A stretch of 64,000 nucleotides of DNA from Catenulispora sp. MAP5-51 (lineage in GTDB: Bacteria > Actinomycetota > Actinomycetes > Streptomycetales > Catenulisporaceae). Positions within the stretch are counted from its first letter, which is position 1. Every line of letters starts with the position of its first letter. This document shows positions 33,915 to 42,744 of the stretch, piece by piece. Under the pieces are notes generated by a model, which saw nothing but the letters and a program-made list of their open reading frames with translations, had not been told where the DNA came from and did not search any database. Location: the NCBI RefSeq assembly GCF_041261205.1, contig NZ_JBGCCH010000001.1:682001-746000 (forward strand), in the 5' to 3' direction. The position numbers were made by a program, and so were the translations under genes.

Positions 33915-36900
33915 ATCGGTCGATCAGAGCGGCCAGCGCGGCCAGGCTCTGGTGGGCGTAGAACTGGGCGGCGGTCACCTCGGCGGCCAGGCGCTCGCGC
34001 ACCTCGTGCAGCAGCCGCGGGACCAGCAGGGAGGTGCCGCCGACGGCGAAGAAGCCCTGGTCGGCGTGCTCCGGCGGGGCGCCGAGCAGGGCGGCCCAGA
34101 TCGCGGCCAGCTCGGCCTCGGTGCCAGCCGCGGGGCGGCGGGCCGCGGCGTCGCGCTCGGCGGCGGCCAGGGTGCGCGCCAGCCGCGGCCGGTCCACCTT
34201 GCCGGTGACGGTGCGCGGCAGGCGCTCCAGGGTGCGGTAGAGCGCGGGCAGCAGGGCCCGGCCGAAACGGCGCCGCAGGTGGGTGCGCCACTGGTCCGGG
34301 GCGCCCAGCGGCTCGCCGCCGGGTCCGCGGCGCGGGACGACGCAGACCACCAGGCGGACGGCCAGGCCGTCGCGGTCGGCACCGGCGACGACCGCGCACT
34401 CGGCGACCGTCGGGTGCGCGGACAGGGCCGCCTCGACGTCGGTGAGCTCCAGCCGGTTGCCGTAGAGCTTGACCTGGCTGTCCTTGCGGCCCCGGTACTC
34501 CAGCGCGCCGTCGGGGCGGCGGCGGGCCAGGTCGCCGGTGCGGTAACAGGGGGCGTCGATGCCGGGCAGGGGTTTGAAGGCGGCGTGGGCTGTGCCGATG
34601 TGGTCGGCTGCGGCGAGGTGGTCGGGGTCGGCTGTGTCGATCTGGTCGGCTGCGGCGAGGTAGCCGTCGGCGACGTAGGAACCGGTGACCACCAGCTCCC
34701 CGGTGACCCCGGCCGGGCAGACGCGGTCTGCTTCGTCGACGACGAGCACGCCCCGGCCCGGGATGGCGCGGCCGATGGGAACCGGGCCGACCGCTCGCCG
34801 CTGGACCGGGTGCCAGGTCGCGGCGACGGTCTCGGTCGGGCCGTACAGATTGGCCACGCGGACCAGCGGCAGCGCGGCCATGAGACCCTCGGCGAGCTCG
34901 CCGGGCAGCGCTTCGCCCATGAGAAGCAGGACTCTGAGCGCGCCCAGGCCGTCGGCACGATGGCGCCCGGCGAGGACGCGCAGCACCTCGCGTCCGAAAC
35001 TCGGCACCGTCTGGAGCACGCCGATGCGCTCGGCGGCCAGCCAGTCCAGCAGCCGTTCGGGGTTGGCGCGGGTCTTCTCCGGCACCGGGCACAGCGTGGC
35101 GCCCGCTCCGAGCGCGGCGAACGTCTCGGCCAGGGCGGGATCGTGCTCGGCGGCCACCCACTGCGCGACGCGCACGCCGGGCCCGATCTCGAACTCGGCG
35201 GCCATCCAGGCGGCGAACTGGGCCAGGGCGGCGTGGCTGTGCGCGATGCCCTTCGGGACGCCGGTGGTGCCGGAGGTGAAGGCGACATAGGCGCGGTCGG
35301 CGAGGCTCGGGGCCGGGAGCTCTGGTGGCGCGGCACCCACATCCGGCGCCGGGTCGGGCGCCTCCACCGCGACGACCCGGCCGCCGATGCTCTCGCGGTA
35401 CCAGTCGACGAGTTCGTCGGCGCCGGCCGAGTCGGCCGCGGCCGCGCCGGCCACCAGCATCGCCGCGGGCTTCAGCGCTCCGACGACGACCCGGCCGCGT
35501 TCCCCGCTGTCGGCGACGCCGAACCAGCTCAGATGCGCACCGACGGCCAGGACGCCGAGCAGCGCGGCATACTGACGTACTCCCACCGGCATCCGGACCA
35601 CGACCGCGTCCCCGGACCGCACTCCGGCGGCCCGCAGATCCTCTGCCACCTCGAGTGCGGCGGCGTGCAGCGCGCGGTAGGTCAACGTCCCGTCGTGGCC
35701 GTCGACGGCCAGAGCATCAGGATCCTGCGTCGCACGCCGCCGGACCGCCTCGACGATCGTGAAACCGGGCGCGCCGTCGTCGGCCCGCCGGTCCGCCTCG
35801 ACGGCGGCGCGCGCCGCTTCGGCGGGACCGTCGAGCGTCAGTTCGCCGACGGCGGTGTCCGGGGCCCGGCCGGCGTGCCGGAGCAGCGTCCGGAACTGCC
35901 GCAGCATCATCGCCGCGGTGGCCGGCTCGAACTGGTCGGCGTCGTAGAGCACGGTGACGACCGGCCCGCTCTGGCCGTCGTCGACCCGCAGCAGCAGATC
36001 GGACGGCGCCGGGCCGCTGTTCTGCGGATAGAGCTCGACGACCGCGCCGGGAAGGGCCAGCACGGACTGCGGCCGCTCCCGGTAGTCGAACACGACATCG
36101 CCGAGCGGAACCCGGCGTACCTCGCGCACCACCGGGAGCGCCCCGAGCACTCGGGCCAGCGGGACGCGGCGCCGGGCCATCGCCTCGGCGGCGAGCGTGG
36201 TGCCGCGTTCGAGGACGTCTTTGAAGCTCTGGCCGGGCGCCATGTCGGCCGGGAGGATCAGCACGTTCGCCGGCGCGCCCGGGCGGCCCTGGGAGACCGG
36301 CACCGCGACGGCGACGCGGTCGCCGCCGGTGTAGCGGTGCAGGAGCACCTGGAACGCGGTGAGCATCACCACGGACGCGCTGCTGCTGCTGGCTTCGGCA
36401 CAGTGTGCGACGGCTCGGCCGAGTTCCGGGTCGGCCGGGGCGCTGACGGATCCCCAGCGTCCGGAGGCTCGCTCGGGGCGCGGACGGTCTGCGGGCAGCG
36501 GGAGTTCGCTGGGCAGCGGAGTCAGTGCATTGACCCACCAAGCCAAAGCCTCGGGGTCATCCACATCCGGAGTATCGGCGCGGGCCATGCCGTCGTCGGA
36601 CCGAAGCGCATGCCCGGCGCCCAGCAGCTCAGACAACTCGTCGACCAGCGTGTCCAGGAAGTCCTCATCGGCGAAGGCGATGGGGACCGTCAGGCGGACG
36701 TGGTACTCCTCGGGGCCGCGCCGGATGATCTTCATCTGCGCGCACGCCGGATCCGGCCGGCCGCCGCGGGCCCAGACCCTGCGGACCGGGACCCCGTCCC
36801 GCAGCACCAGTGCCGAGCGCAGGGCCTCGTACCGGTCCACGAGCGTGCGCCACGCCGCCGTCAGCGCCACCGCGTCCAGGCCGCCGACCACCCGGTAGGA

Positions 36901-36999
36901 GCGCCACCGCGGCGCCGGCTCCTGGCCGAGTGCACGCAGCAACCACAGCCCTTGCTGTACCTCGGTCGCCGGCGTGTCCCGGTAGGCGGGATCGGTCAT
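33907..36999 (-). CDS. Single-module NRPS: degenerate condensation, adenylation, carrier protein
   Basis: A 1030-residue C-A-PCP protein. The C domain (1-390) lacks the HHxxxDG active site: residues 106-112 read PIAFADE, so both histidines are lost and catalysis is unlikely. The A domain (410-900) is intact: A3 FTSGTTGVPKG (574-584), A5 NLYGPTET (717-724), A7 YRTGDLARR, A8 GRKDSQVKLYGNRLELTDVE and A10 lysine in TVTGKVD. Reading the ten specificity positions by alignment to GrsA gives D-P-A-Q-L-M-L-A-A-K, an intact Asp for the amino group. The PCP has GGTSLL with the phosphopantetheine serine. There is no thioesterase. With the aminomutase next in the operon it should load tyrosine or beta-tyrosine as a carrier-bound substrate for the hydroxylase. 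Confidence 0.92.
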   Translation of the reverse strand: MTDPAYRDTPATEVQQGLWLLRALGQEPAPRWRSYRVVGGLDAVALTAAWRTLVDRYEALRSALVLRDGVPVRRVWARGGRPDPACAQMKIIRRGPEEYHVRLTVPIAFADEDFLDTLVDELSELLGAGHALRSDDGMARADTPDVDDPEALAWWVNALTPLPSELPLPADRPRPERASGRWGSVSAPADPELGRAVAHCAEASSSSASVVMLTAFQVLLHRYTGGDRVAVAVPVSQGRPGAPANVLILPADMAPGQSFKDVLERGTTLAAEAMARRRVPLARVLGALPVVREVRRVPLGDVVFDYRERPQSVLALPGAVVELYPQNSGPAPSDLLLRVDDGQSGPVVTVLYDADQFEPATAAMMLRQFRTLLRHAGRAPDTAVGELTLDGPAEAARAAVEADRRADDGAPGFTIVEAVRRRATQDPDALAVDGHDGTLTYRALHAAALEVAEDLRAAGVRSGDAVVVRMPVGVRQYAALLGVLAVGAHLSWFGVADSGERGRVVVGALKPAAMLVAGAAAADSAGADELVDWYRESIGGRVVAVEAPDPAPDVGAAPPELPAPSLADRAYVAFTSGTTGVPKGIAHSHAALAQFAAWMAAEFEIGPGVRVAQWVAAEHDPALAETFAALGAGATLCPVPEKTRANPERLLDWLAAERIGVLQTVPSFGREVLRVLAGRHRADGLGALRVLLLMGEALPGELAEGLMAALPLVRVANLYGPTETVAATWHPVQRRAVGPVPIGRAIPGRGVLVVDEADRVCPAGVTGELVVTGSYVADGYLAAADQIDTADPDHLAAADHIGTAHAAFKPLPGIDAPCYRTGDLARRRPDGALEYRGRKDSQVKLYGNRLELTDVEAALSAHPTVAECAVVAGADRDGLAVRLVVCVVPRRGPGGEPLGAPDQWRTHLRRRFGRALLPALYRTLERLPRTVTGKVDRPRLARTLAAAERDAAARRPAAGTEAELAAIWAALLGAPPEHADQGFFAVGGTSLLVPRLLHEVRERLAAEVTAAQFYAHQSLAALAALIDRCR

Positions 37000-37212
37000 G
37001 GACAGCCTCCATCAGGCGGCACGATTCACGGGGATCGGCACGGCGAGCGCGGTGCCCTATCTGCACAATGGCGGCGCGGGCCGATGCCCGGCATCTCCTG
37101 GAATGCGGGGGCGATCCGAGCAGGCTCACGCGGCTCGGGGCACGCGAAACAGCCCGCTGCCACCGGCGCCCGATTCAGCGCCGGCGACCGCGGGCCGTCC
37201 CCGCCGAACCCC

Positions 37213-37626
37213 TCAGCCGGCCTGGTTCGCCGGGCTGTTCTGATAGGCCGTCAGCAGCCACTCCCCGTCCTGCCGGGCCAGCAGCCACGACGCGCGGATG
37301 GCCCGCTCGGCGGCCACCTCCTTCTCTCCTGGGTGCAGCACGCCGCCGGCGGTGATCAGCAGCACGGTGTCCGCACCCAGCGGCTTGATCGCGATCGGCG
37401 CGCCGGTCACCCGGGTGCCCTTCAGGAAGGTGGCGAACGCCTGCCCCATGAACGTACTGATCTCCTCGCGCCCCTGCCGGAACACGCCGGGCAGGATCAT
37501 CGTCCCGTCCTCGGTGAAGATCTTCGCGAAAGCCTCGGCGTCGTTGTGGGACCAGGCTTCGATGATGCGGGCCGGGACCGCGGCCGCGGCGGCCTGGTCC
37601 TGCTCGGTGAGAGTCTGGCTGGTCAT
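37213..37626 (-). CDS. SnoaL/NTF2-like protein of the SgcJ/EcaC family
   Basis: A 137-residue protein of the NTF2 fold. ARIIEAWSHNDAEAFAKIFT and EDGTMILPG are the usual first helix and strand. ASWLLARQDGEWLLTAYQNS is the typical final strand. The family takes its name from SgcJ of the C-1027 enediyne cluster, where its precise role is not settled; members also occur outside enediyne loci. The ATG at 37626 is preferred because GAGGA stands 8 bases upstream; a longer frame adds a non-conserved head. It lies between the exporter and NRPS genes on the same strand with gaps of 166 and 213 bp. Confidence 0.85.
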   Translation of the reverse strand: MTSQTLTEQDQAAAAAVPARIIEAWSHNDAEAFAKIFTEDGTMILPGVFRQGREEISTFMGQAFATFLKGTRVTGAPIAIKPLGADTVLLITAGGVLHPGEKEVAAERAIRASWLLARQDGEWLLTAYQNSPANQAG

Positions 37627-37792
37627 GGTGTCCTCCTGGGGAGCGGCCGCGTTGACGGGTCGGCGCCCAGCCTCACGCCGGGCGCGCGGGGGCGGCATCT
37701 TCGAATGTGCCGGCGGCCGGTCCGTGCCGGTGGGCAGCGCATTCTCGGATATGCGCACACTGATTCCGGCGACGACGCTGAGAATCAGGGCT

Positions 37793-39286
37793 CTACTTCC
37801 CCTGGACCGAGGGCCCCGGGCCGCCCTGCTGAGGCCGGGAGAACACCGGCGCCATCGGCGGACGCTCCCGGGCCGGCAGCGTCAGCGCCGCCGCGGCCCC
37901 GGCCGCCGCCACCAGCGCCGCCGCCGCGACCGCCGGGCCGGCGCCGCGGTCGGCCGTCGCCGACCCGATCCCGCCGCGCGCCGCCAGCACCGCGCCGAGC
38001 AGCGCGATCCCCAGGCCCGCGCCGGTCCAGCGCACCGCCCCGAGTCCGCCGACGGCCCCCTCGGGCTGCCGCAGCCCGGCAACGGTGACCGCGGCCCGCC
38101 GCGCTGCCGGCATCGCCAGCCCCACCCCCGCACCGCTGAGCACCAGCGACACCGCCAGCCACCACCCGGTCTGCCGGCCGCGGACGGCGGCGGCCAGCCC
38201 GAGCAGCCCGACCGCGTCCAGCGCCAGCCCCGCCGCTATCAGCCTGCGCATACCGCGCGCCGGGGCCTGCGCCGAGGCCGAAACCGGCAGCGCCACGGCC
38301 AGGGCCGCCGACCACGGCACGATCCGCAGCCCCACTCCCAGCGGCCCGGATCGGGCCACCGCGTGGAAGTACTCGGCGAGCAGGAACAGCGTGCCCGCGG
38401 TGGCCGCGAACAAGCACAGGTCGGCAACCTGCGCCGCGACGAACGCCCGGCTGTACAAGGCGCCCGGCGGCGTCTGCCAGACCAGGATCGGCACCAGCGC
38501 CGCCAGCCCGGCCGCCAGCAGCACCAGAGTCCTGATATCGCTCCAGCCCGAAGCCGCCGCCTCGGTCAACGCCCCGACCGGTCCCGCGACGGCGACCGCG
38601 GCGAACGCCAATGCGGGCAGGTCGAAACGGTCCCGGGGCCGGGGCTCCGGGTCGGCGTCACCGCCACCGCCACCGCCACCGCCATCTATACCGGCGATGG
38701 CGGCGTCGTCATTGTGTGCGCCCCGGGCCAGGATCACGCAGCAGATCCCCGCCCCCACGATCGCGTCCGTCCAGAACGCCCACCGCCACCCATGCACGGC
38801 CGCGACAGCCCCGGCCGCCAGCGGTCCGCACACCAGCGCCGCGCCCAAGCCCGCGGTCTGGAACTCTGCGCCGGCACCGGACACGGCCGGCTCCGGCGGC
38901 CCGGACAGCGCCTCGAACGCCGCGGCGACCATCAGCGCCGCCGCGATCCCCTGCACCGCGCGGGCCGTCACCAGCGGCAGCGGGCCCGCGGCCAGCGCGC
39001 AGCCGGCGCAGGCCAGGGCGAAGAGCGCGGATCCGGACGCGAGCGCCGCCCGGCTTCCGACGCGCCTGCTCCACACCGTGCCGGCGCCCACGGCCACCGC
39101 GGCGGCGGCGTCGAACGCGGCGGCGATCCCGACCAGCTCCGCGACCGAGACGTGCAGCCGGGGCCCGAGGACCACCAGCACGGCTAAGCTGTTCCACGCC
39201 GCCAGGAACGTGGTCACCGTGCCCAGATTCACCATGCACAGGCTCACCCTGCACAGACCGGGGCCGCGCCCTGGGGATGCGGACAT
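37793..39286 (-). CDS. MFS exporter (about 14 helices)
   Basis: A 497-residue transporter with many helices and the family motif-like RAVQGIAAALMVAAAFEAL and RRVGSRAALASGSALFAL. A cytoplasmic loop carries a run of eight glycines followed by an acidic/proline stretch, probably a local expansion. The ATG at 39286 is used because a GGAAGG site lies 8 bases upstream; a GTG at 39295 would start within that site. It is the most upstream gene of the minus-strand biosynthetic run and is the likely exporter/self-resistance gene for the product, analogous in place and class to SgcB. Substrate not proven. Confidence 0.88.
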   Translation of the reverse strand: MSASPGRGPGLCRVSLCMVNLGTVTTFLAAWNSLAVLVVLGPRLHVSVAELVGIAAAFDAAAAVAVGAGTVWSRRVGSRAALASGSALFALACAGCALAAGPLPLVTARAVQGIAAALMVAAAFEALSGPPEPAVSGAGAEFQTAGLGAALVCGPLAAGAVAAVHGWRWAFWTDAIVGAGICCVILARGAHNDDAAIAGIDGGGGGGGGDADPEPRPRDRFDLPALAFAAVAVAGPVGALTEAAASGWSDIRTLVLLAAGLAALVPILVWQTPPGALYSRAFVAAQVADLCLFAATAGTLFLLAEYFHAVARSGPLGVGLRIVPWSAALAVALPVSASAQAPARGMRRLIAAGLALDAVGLLGLAAAVRGRQTGWWLAVSLVLSGAGVGLAMPAARRAAVTVAGLRQPEGAVGGLGAVRWTGAGLGIALLGAVLAARGGIGSATADRGAGPAVAAAALVAAAGAAAALTLPARERPPMAPVFSRPQQGGPGPSVQGK

Positions 39287-39499
39287 GGATCCCACCTTCC
39301 GTCGTCGACAGGCGGGGGAGAGTCAACCAGCACTTGCTTGAGAAGGCCGGTTTCCTGCCCGGGATGAGCATTCTGAAAGAACATCAGGGCCCGTATTCGC
39401 GCGGACGCTGATCGCGCACATACGAAGATGCCCGGCCGGGCTCCCAGGTTCGATGCTCAAGCTGCGTTTCACCCAGCCGTGAGAGAGCCGAGGACAGGC

Positions 39500-40261
39500 A
39501 TGTCTCAGAACACGCAACCGACCGGCCTCCAGATGATCCCCCCGGAGGACCCCGACGCCGACCAGCAGGCCGCGGTGCGCGGGGAGCGGCCCTGGTGGAA
39601 GAAATACTATCCGTGGTACGCCGTCCTGGGCGGGACCGTGCTGTTCAACCTGCTCTACGCGTTCCCCCACTACTTCACCACGGACCCGAACGACGCCCGC
39701 GTCCAGCTCGACCCGGGCTTCCACCCGCACCTGGCGTTCCTGATCGCCCACGTGGCCACCGGCAATCTGGCGCTGGTGACGATGATGCTCCAGGTCTGGC
39801 CGCATCTGCGGCGCACGCGCCCCCGGGTCCACCGCTGGGTCGGCCGGGTGTACGTGTTCGGAGCGGTGATCCCGACGACGCTCATCGTGCTGTTCGTACT
39901 GATCCCGCACCGCGCCAACGAGGGCAGCACGGGCCTGGGCTGCGGCGCGGTCCTGTGGCTGGGCACGACGCTGTACGCCTGGCGCAAGGCCCGCCTGCGC
40001 CGCTACGCCGAGCACCGCCGCTGGATGATCTACAGCTTCTCGCTCGCGCTGTTCACGACCTACGGCCGCATCGTCTTCATGATGATCCTGCACTGGGGCC
40101 TGCGGGTGAACACCGAGATCCTCATCGAGGGCACCAGCTGGGGCGCGTGGATCGTCAACCTGCTGGCCGCGCAGTGGTACCTGGAGTTCTCGGCCCGCCG
40201 GCGCGGCAAGAACCTGCCCGCCGGGCGGTTCAACCCGGCGACCGGGGCCATCCGCCAGTAG
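39500..40261 (+). CDS. DUF2306-like polytopic membrane protein
   Basis: A 253-residue membrane protein with about six helices. The Pro/Asp-rich N-terminus is cytoplasmic. After WYAVLGGTVLFNLLYAFPHY come HLAFLIAHVATGNLALVTMM and HRWVGRVYVFGAVIPTTLIV. HRWVGRVYV with the following RRYAEHRRWMIYSFSLALF is the signature pair of DUF2306. Histidines in membrane helices suggest possible haem or metal binding, but this is not established. It is divergent from the exporter gene, followed by a strong hairpin. Confidence 0.8.
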   Translation: MSQNTQPTGLQMIPPEDPDADQQAAVRGERPWWKKYYPWYAVLGGTVLFNLLYAFPHYFTTDPNDARVQLDPGFHPHLAFLIAHVATGNLALVTMMLQVWPHLRRTRPRVHRWVGRVYVFGAVIPTTLIVLFVLIPHRANEGSTGLGCGAVLWLGTTLYAWRKARLRRYAEHRRWMIYSFSLALFTTYGRIVFMMILHWGLRVNTEILIEGTSWGAWIVNLLAAQWYLEFSARRRGKNLPAGRFNPATGAIRQ

Positions 40262-40283
40262 GGCGCAGGGCCCTGCGACAGAT

Positions 40284-40323
40284 GCCGCTGCCGCGCCGTC
40301 CCCCATGACGGCGCGGCAGCGGC
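40284..40323. terminator. Strong hairpin terminator
   Basis: Perfect 16-bp arms GCCGCTGCCGCGCCGT (40284-40299) and complement (40308-40323) around an 8-base loop, between the converging DUF2306 and cyclase genes. Confidence 0.88.
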
Positions 40324-40397
40324 TTCAGCGATCCGGCCGCCGATCCCCCATCGGGACCGGCGGCCGGAGGCGGGACCGGAGGTCGAACCGGTCAACG

Positions 40398-40437
40398 ATT
40401 CATTTCAGGACCAACAGATTCACTTCAGGGCCAACGG
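40398..40437. repeat. 20-bp tandem repeat spanning the cyclase stop codon
   Basis: Copies 40398-40417 and 40418-40437 differ at a few positions (ATTCAYTTCAGGRCCAACRG). The cyclase stop (TCA on plus, 40420-40422) is in the second copy, and the first copy repeats the last codons and the stop in another frame. Confidence 0.8.
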
Positions 40438-41424
40438 ATTGATCGGCGTCCCCACCCCGCCGGTCACCTTCAGCGGCGGTGCGGTGAAGAAGAACTCCCA
40501 CACCCCGTCGGCCTCGCAGTCCGCGGCCAGCTCCTCCAGGTCCAGCAGCTCCCCGAGGGTCATGCCCATGTCGCGGATGAGGACCAGATGCACCGTCAGG
40601 AACTCCCCCGGGACCTCCCCCGGCAGCACCTCGATCGCCCAGTTGTCGGAGGCGACCGCGGCGACGTCGCGGTCCTTGAGCCACTCGCAGCACCCCATGC
40701 CCAGGCCCGGCTCGCCGGCCAGGAACGCCCCGGGGTCGTGCTCGGTCAGGAACTTGCGCCGCCACCCGGTCCGCACCAGCAGGATGTCGCCGGGGCCGAC
40801 GCGCACCCCGCCCTGGCGCTCGGCGGCCGCCTCCAGGTCCTCCGGCGTGATCACCGTGCCGGCGGCCAGCCACTCGACGCCGTGCAGCGCCGCCACGTCC
40901 AGCAGCACGGCCCGGCCCGCGATGCCCTTGGCCTGCTTGTCGATCGAGCACCGCGCGGCGCCCTTCACAGTGATCGACGACGCGCCGAACCCGTTGTACA
41001 GCCGGTCGTCGTAGTACACGTGTGCCAACGCGTCCCACTGCGTCGAGCTCTGGAGCGGCATGACGATGTAGTCGTCGGAGTAGCGCGTCCCGCACGGGAT
41101 CTGCTGCCCCTGCCCGGTCTCCAGCATCACGTGCAGCGGGTTCTGCCGGAAGGTGCCCTGCGGACCGTCCGCGCCGACCGGGATGCCCAGGTCGAACACC
41201 TTGCCCTGCCGGATCAGGCGCCCGGCGGCGACCAGCCGCTCGGCGGTGATCAGGTTGGCGGTCCCGCGCTCGTCCTCCACGCCCCAGCGGCCCCAGTTGC
41301 TCAGGCGCGCGCCGAGTTCGCGGAACGTCTCCTGCTGGCGGCTCTCAGGGGTCTGAGCGTCCTGAGAAGCATCGGAGGCCTGAGCATGTTGAGAGGCATC
41401 AGAAGCCTCGGTGGTCGTCGTCAT
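40420..41424 (-). CDS. Cyclase-family (kynurenine-formamidase-like) hydrolase
   Basis: A 334-residue protein of the cyclase family (Mn- or Zn-dependent hydrolase fold). The metal motif usually written HxGTHxDxxxH appears as SSTQWDALAHV, so the first histidine of the standard motif is missing, as in one common sub-group. LVRTGWRRKFLTEH and VASDNWAIEVLPGE are family segments. Residues 7-24 are a tandem nine-residue repeat, ASDASQHAQ-ASDASQDAQ (bases 41353-41406), probably a local expansion. It lies 11 bp after the epoxide hydrolase gene, so both are probably cotranscribed. The substrate may be an amide or lactone of the pathway product (inference). Confidence 0.85.
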   Translation of the reverse strand: MTTTTEASDASQHAQASDASQDAQTPESRQQETFRELGARLSNWGRWGVEDERGTANLITAERLVAAGRLIRQGKVFDLGIPVGADGPQGTFRQNPLHVMLETGQGQQIPCGTRYSDDYIVMPLQSSTQWDALAHVYYDDRLYNGFGASSITVKGAARCSIDKQAKGIAGRAVLLDVAALHGVEWLAAGTVITPEDLEAAAERQGGVRVGPGDILLVRTGWRRKFLTEHDPGAFLAGEPGLGMGCCEWLKDRDVAAVASDNWAIEVLPGEVPGEFLTVHLVLIRDMGMTLGELLDLEELAADCEADGVWEFFFTAPPLKVTGGVGTPINPLALK

Positions 41425-41435
41425 CGCCGCGGCCC

Positions 41436-42596
41436 TCACTGCTTCCTCAGCAGCCGGCGGAAGTCCTGGAGGTCCTCGACGAACAGGTCGGGCTCCTCCA
41501 GCGCCGCGAAGTGGCCGCCGCGGTCGTACTCCTTCCACTGCACCAGCGTGGGGAAGTCGCGCTCGACCAGGCGGCGCACCGGCTTGAACAGCGCGCCGGG
41601 GTAGACCGCGATGCCCAGCGGCTGCGAGAGCGGGGCGAAGCGCCCGATCGCGTCGGCGCGCGGCAGGTAGTCCAGGTTGTCGAAGTAGAACTGGGCCGAG
41701 GAGCCGGCGGTGTTGGTGAACCAGTAGATCGAGGCGATGGTGAGCAGGACGTCCCGGTCGACCGCGTCCTCGGGGGCGTTCGGCGCCTGGGCCCAGTCCT
41801 TGAACTTCTCCACCACCCACGCGAGCTGCCCCACCGGGGAGTCGGCCAGCGGGTAGGCCACGGTGTGCGGCCGGGTCGACTGGATCTTCATCGAGCCGGA
41901 GAACTCGGCGACGAACCGGTCCACCATCGTCATCCGGTACTGGTCCTGCTCGGAGAGCCCGTCCAGCTCCCCCGGCTCGCCGCTGGGCCGCATCACCAGC
42001 ATGTTGAGATGCAGCGCGCGGGCCTGCTCGGGGTGGGTGTAGGCGAGCACCATCGAGACCGCCGCGCCGAAGTCGGCGCCCTGCACCACGTACTCGTCGT
42101 ACCCCAGGCGCGCCATCAGCTCGGCCCACACCGCGGCGGTGCGCGGCACGCTCCAGCCCGGCAGGCCGTGCGGGCCGGAGAACCCGAAGCCGGGCAGGGC
42201 CGGGATGACCAGGTGGTAGGCGTCGGCCGGGTCGCCGCCGTGCGCGCGCGGGTCGGTCAGCGGGCCGATGACCTCCTCGAACTCCAGGAACGAGCCGGGC
42301 CAGCCGTGCGTGACGATCATCGGGGTGGCATCCGGCTCGGGCGAGCGGACGTGCAGATAGTGCACGCCGACGCCGTCGATCTCGTCCAGGAACTGCGGGA
42401 ACCGGTTCATCCGCTCCTCGGCGGCCCGCCAGTCGTATTCGGTCTGCCAATAGCGGACCAGGTCTTGCAGGTACGCCAGGGGGACACCGCGGTCCCAGCC
42501 GGCTTCGGGCAGCCCGGCCGGCCAGCGTACGGCGGCCAACCGCCGCCGCAGGTCGTCCAGGTCGGCCTGGGGTATCTCGATACGGAAAGGCTGCAT
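41436..42596 (-). CDS. Epoxide hydrolase, EPHN-domain alpha/beta fold (SgcF-like class)
   Basis: A 386-residue hydrolase. The N-terminal EPHN region starts MQPFRIEIPQADLDDLRRRL. The oxyanion loop is HGWPGS (97-102) and the nucleophile D175 lies in VQGADFGAA. The catalytic histidine is in GGHFAALEEPD near the end, matching microsomal-type epoxide hydrolases. The same class opens epoxides in enediyne pathways (SgcF, NcsF2), as well as in catabolism. The cyclase gene follows after 11 bp. The YCII gene lies upstream of it, beyond a terminator. The start at 42596 is chosen as the conserved MQPF. Confidence 0.9.
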   Translation of the reverse strand: MQPFRIEIPQADLDDLRRRLAAVRWPAGLPEAGWDRGVPLAYLQDLVRYWQTEYDWRAAEERMNRFPQFLDEIDGVGVHYLHVRSPEPDATPMIVTHGWPGSFLEFEEVIGPLTDPRAHGGDPADAYHLVIPALPGFGFSGPHGLPGWSVPRTAAVWAELMARLGYDEYVVQGADFGAAVSMVLAYTHPEQARALHLNMLVMRPSGEPGELDGLSEQDQYRMTMVDRFVAEFSGSMKIQSTRPHTVAYPLADSPVGQLAWVVEKFKDWAQAPNAPEDAVDRDVLLTIASIYWFTNTAGSSAQFYFDNLDYLPRADAIGRFAPLSQPLGIAVYPGALFKPVRRLVERDFPTLVQWKEYDRGGHFAALEEPDLFVEDLQDFRRLLRKQ

Positions 42597-42695
42597 ATCC
42601 GGCTCCCGTCCACCTGATGCTGAGGGCGCCACACGGCGTCACCGGATATCGTCCGCGCCGGTGCCCAAAACGGGCATCTCCGGCTGTGCCGAACA

Positions 42696-42737
42696 GCAGT
42701 GCGCCCCGGCTCCCAGGTGAGAGCCGGGGCGCACTGC
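42696..42737 (-). terminator. Strong hairpin terminator after the YCII gene
   Basis: Perfect 17-bp arms GCAGTGCGCCCCGGCTC (42696-42712) and complement (42721-42737) with an 8-base loop. It begins 7 bp after the YCII stop and insulates the epoxide hydrolase transcript. Confidence 0.9.
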
Positions 42738-42744
42738 CGCGTAC

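Noticed and set aside
33952-38088. Very long open frame on the plus strand opposite the NRPS
   Set aside because: It is antisense to clear NRPS domains, shows Gly/Arg/Pro-rich composition and no family motif; high GC leaves such frames open.
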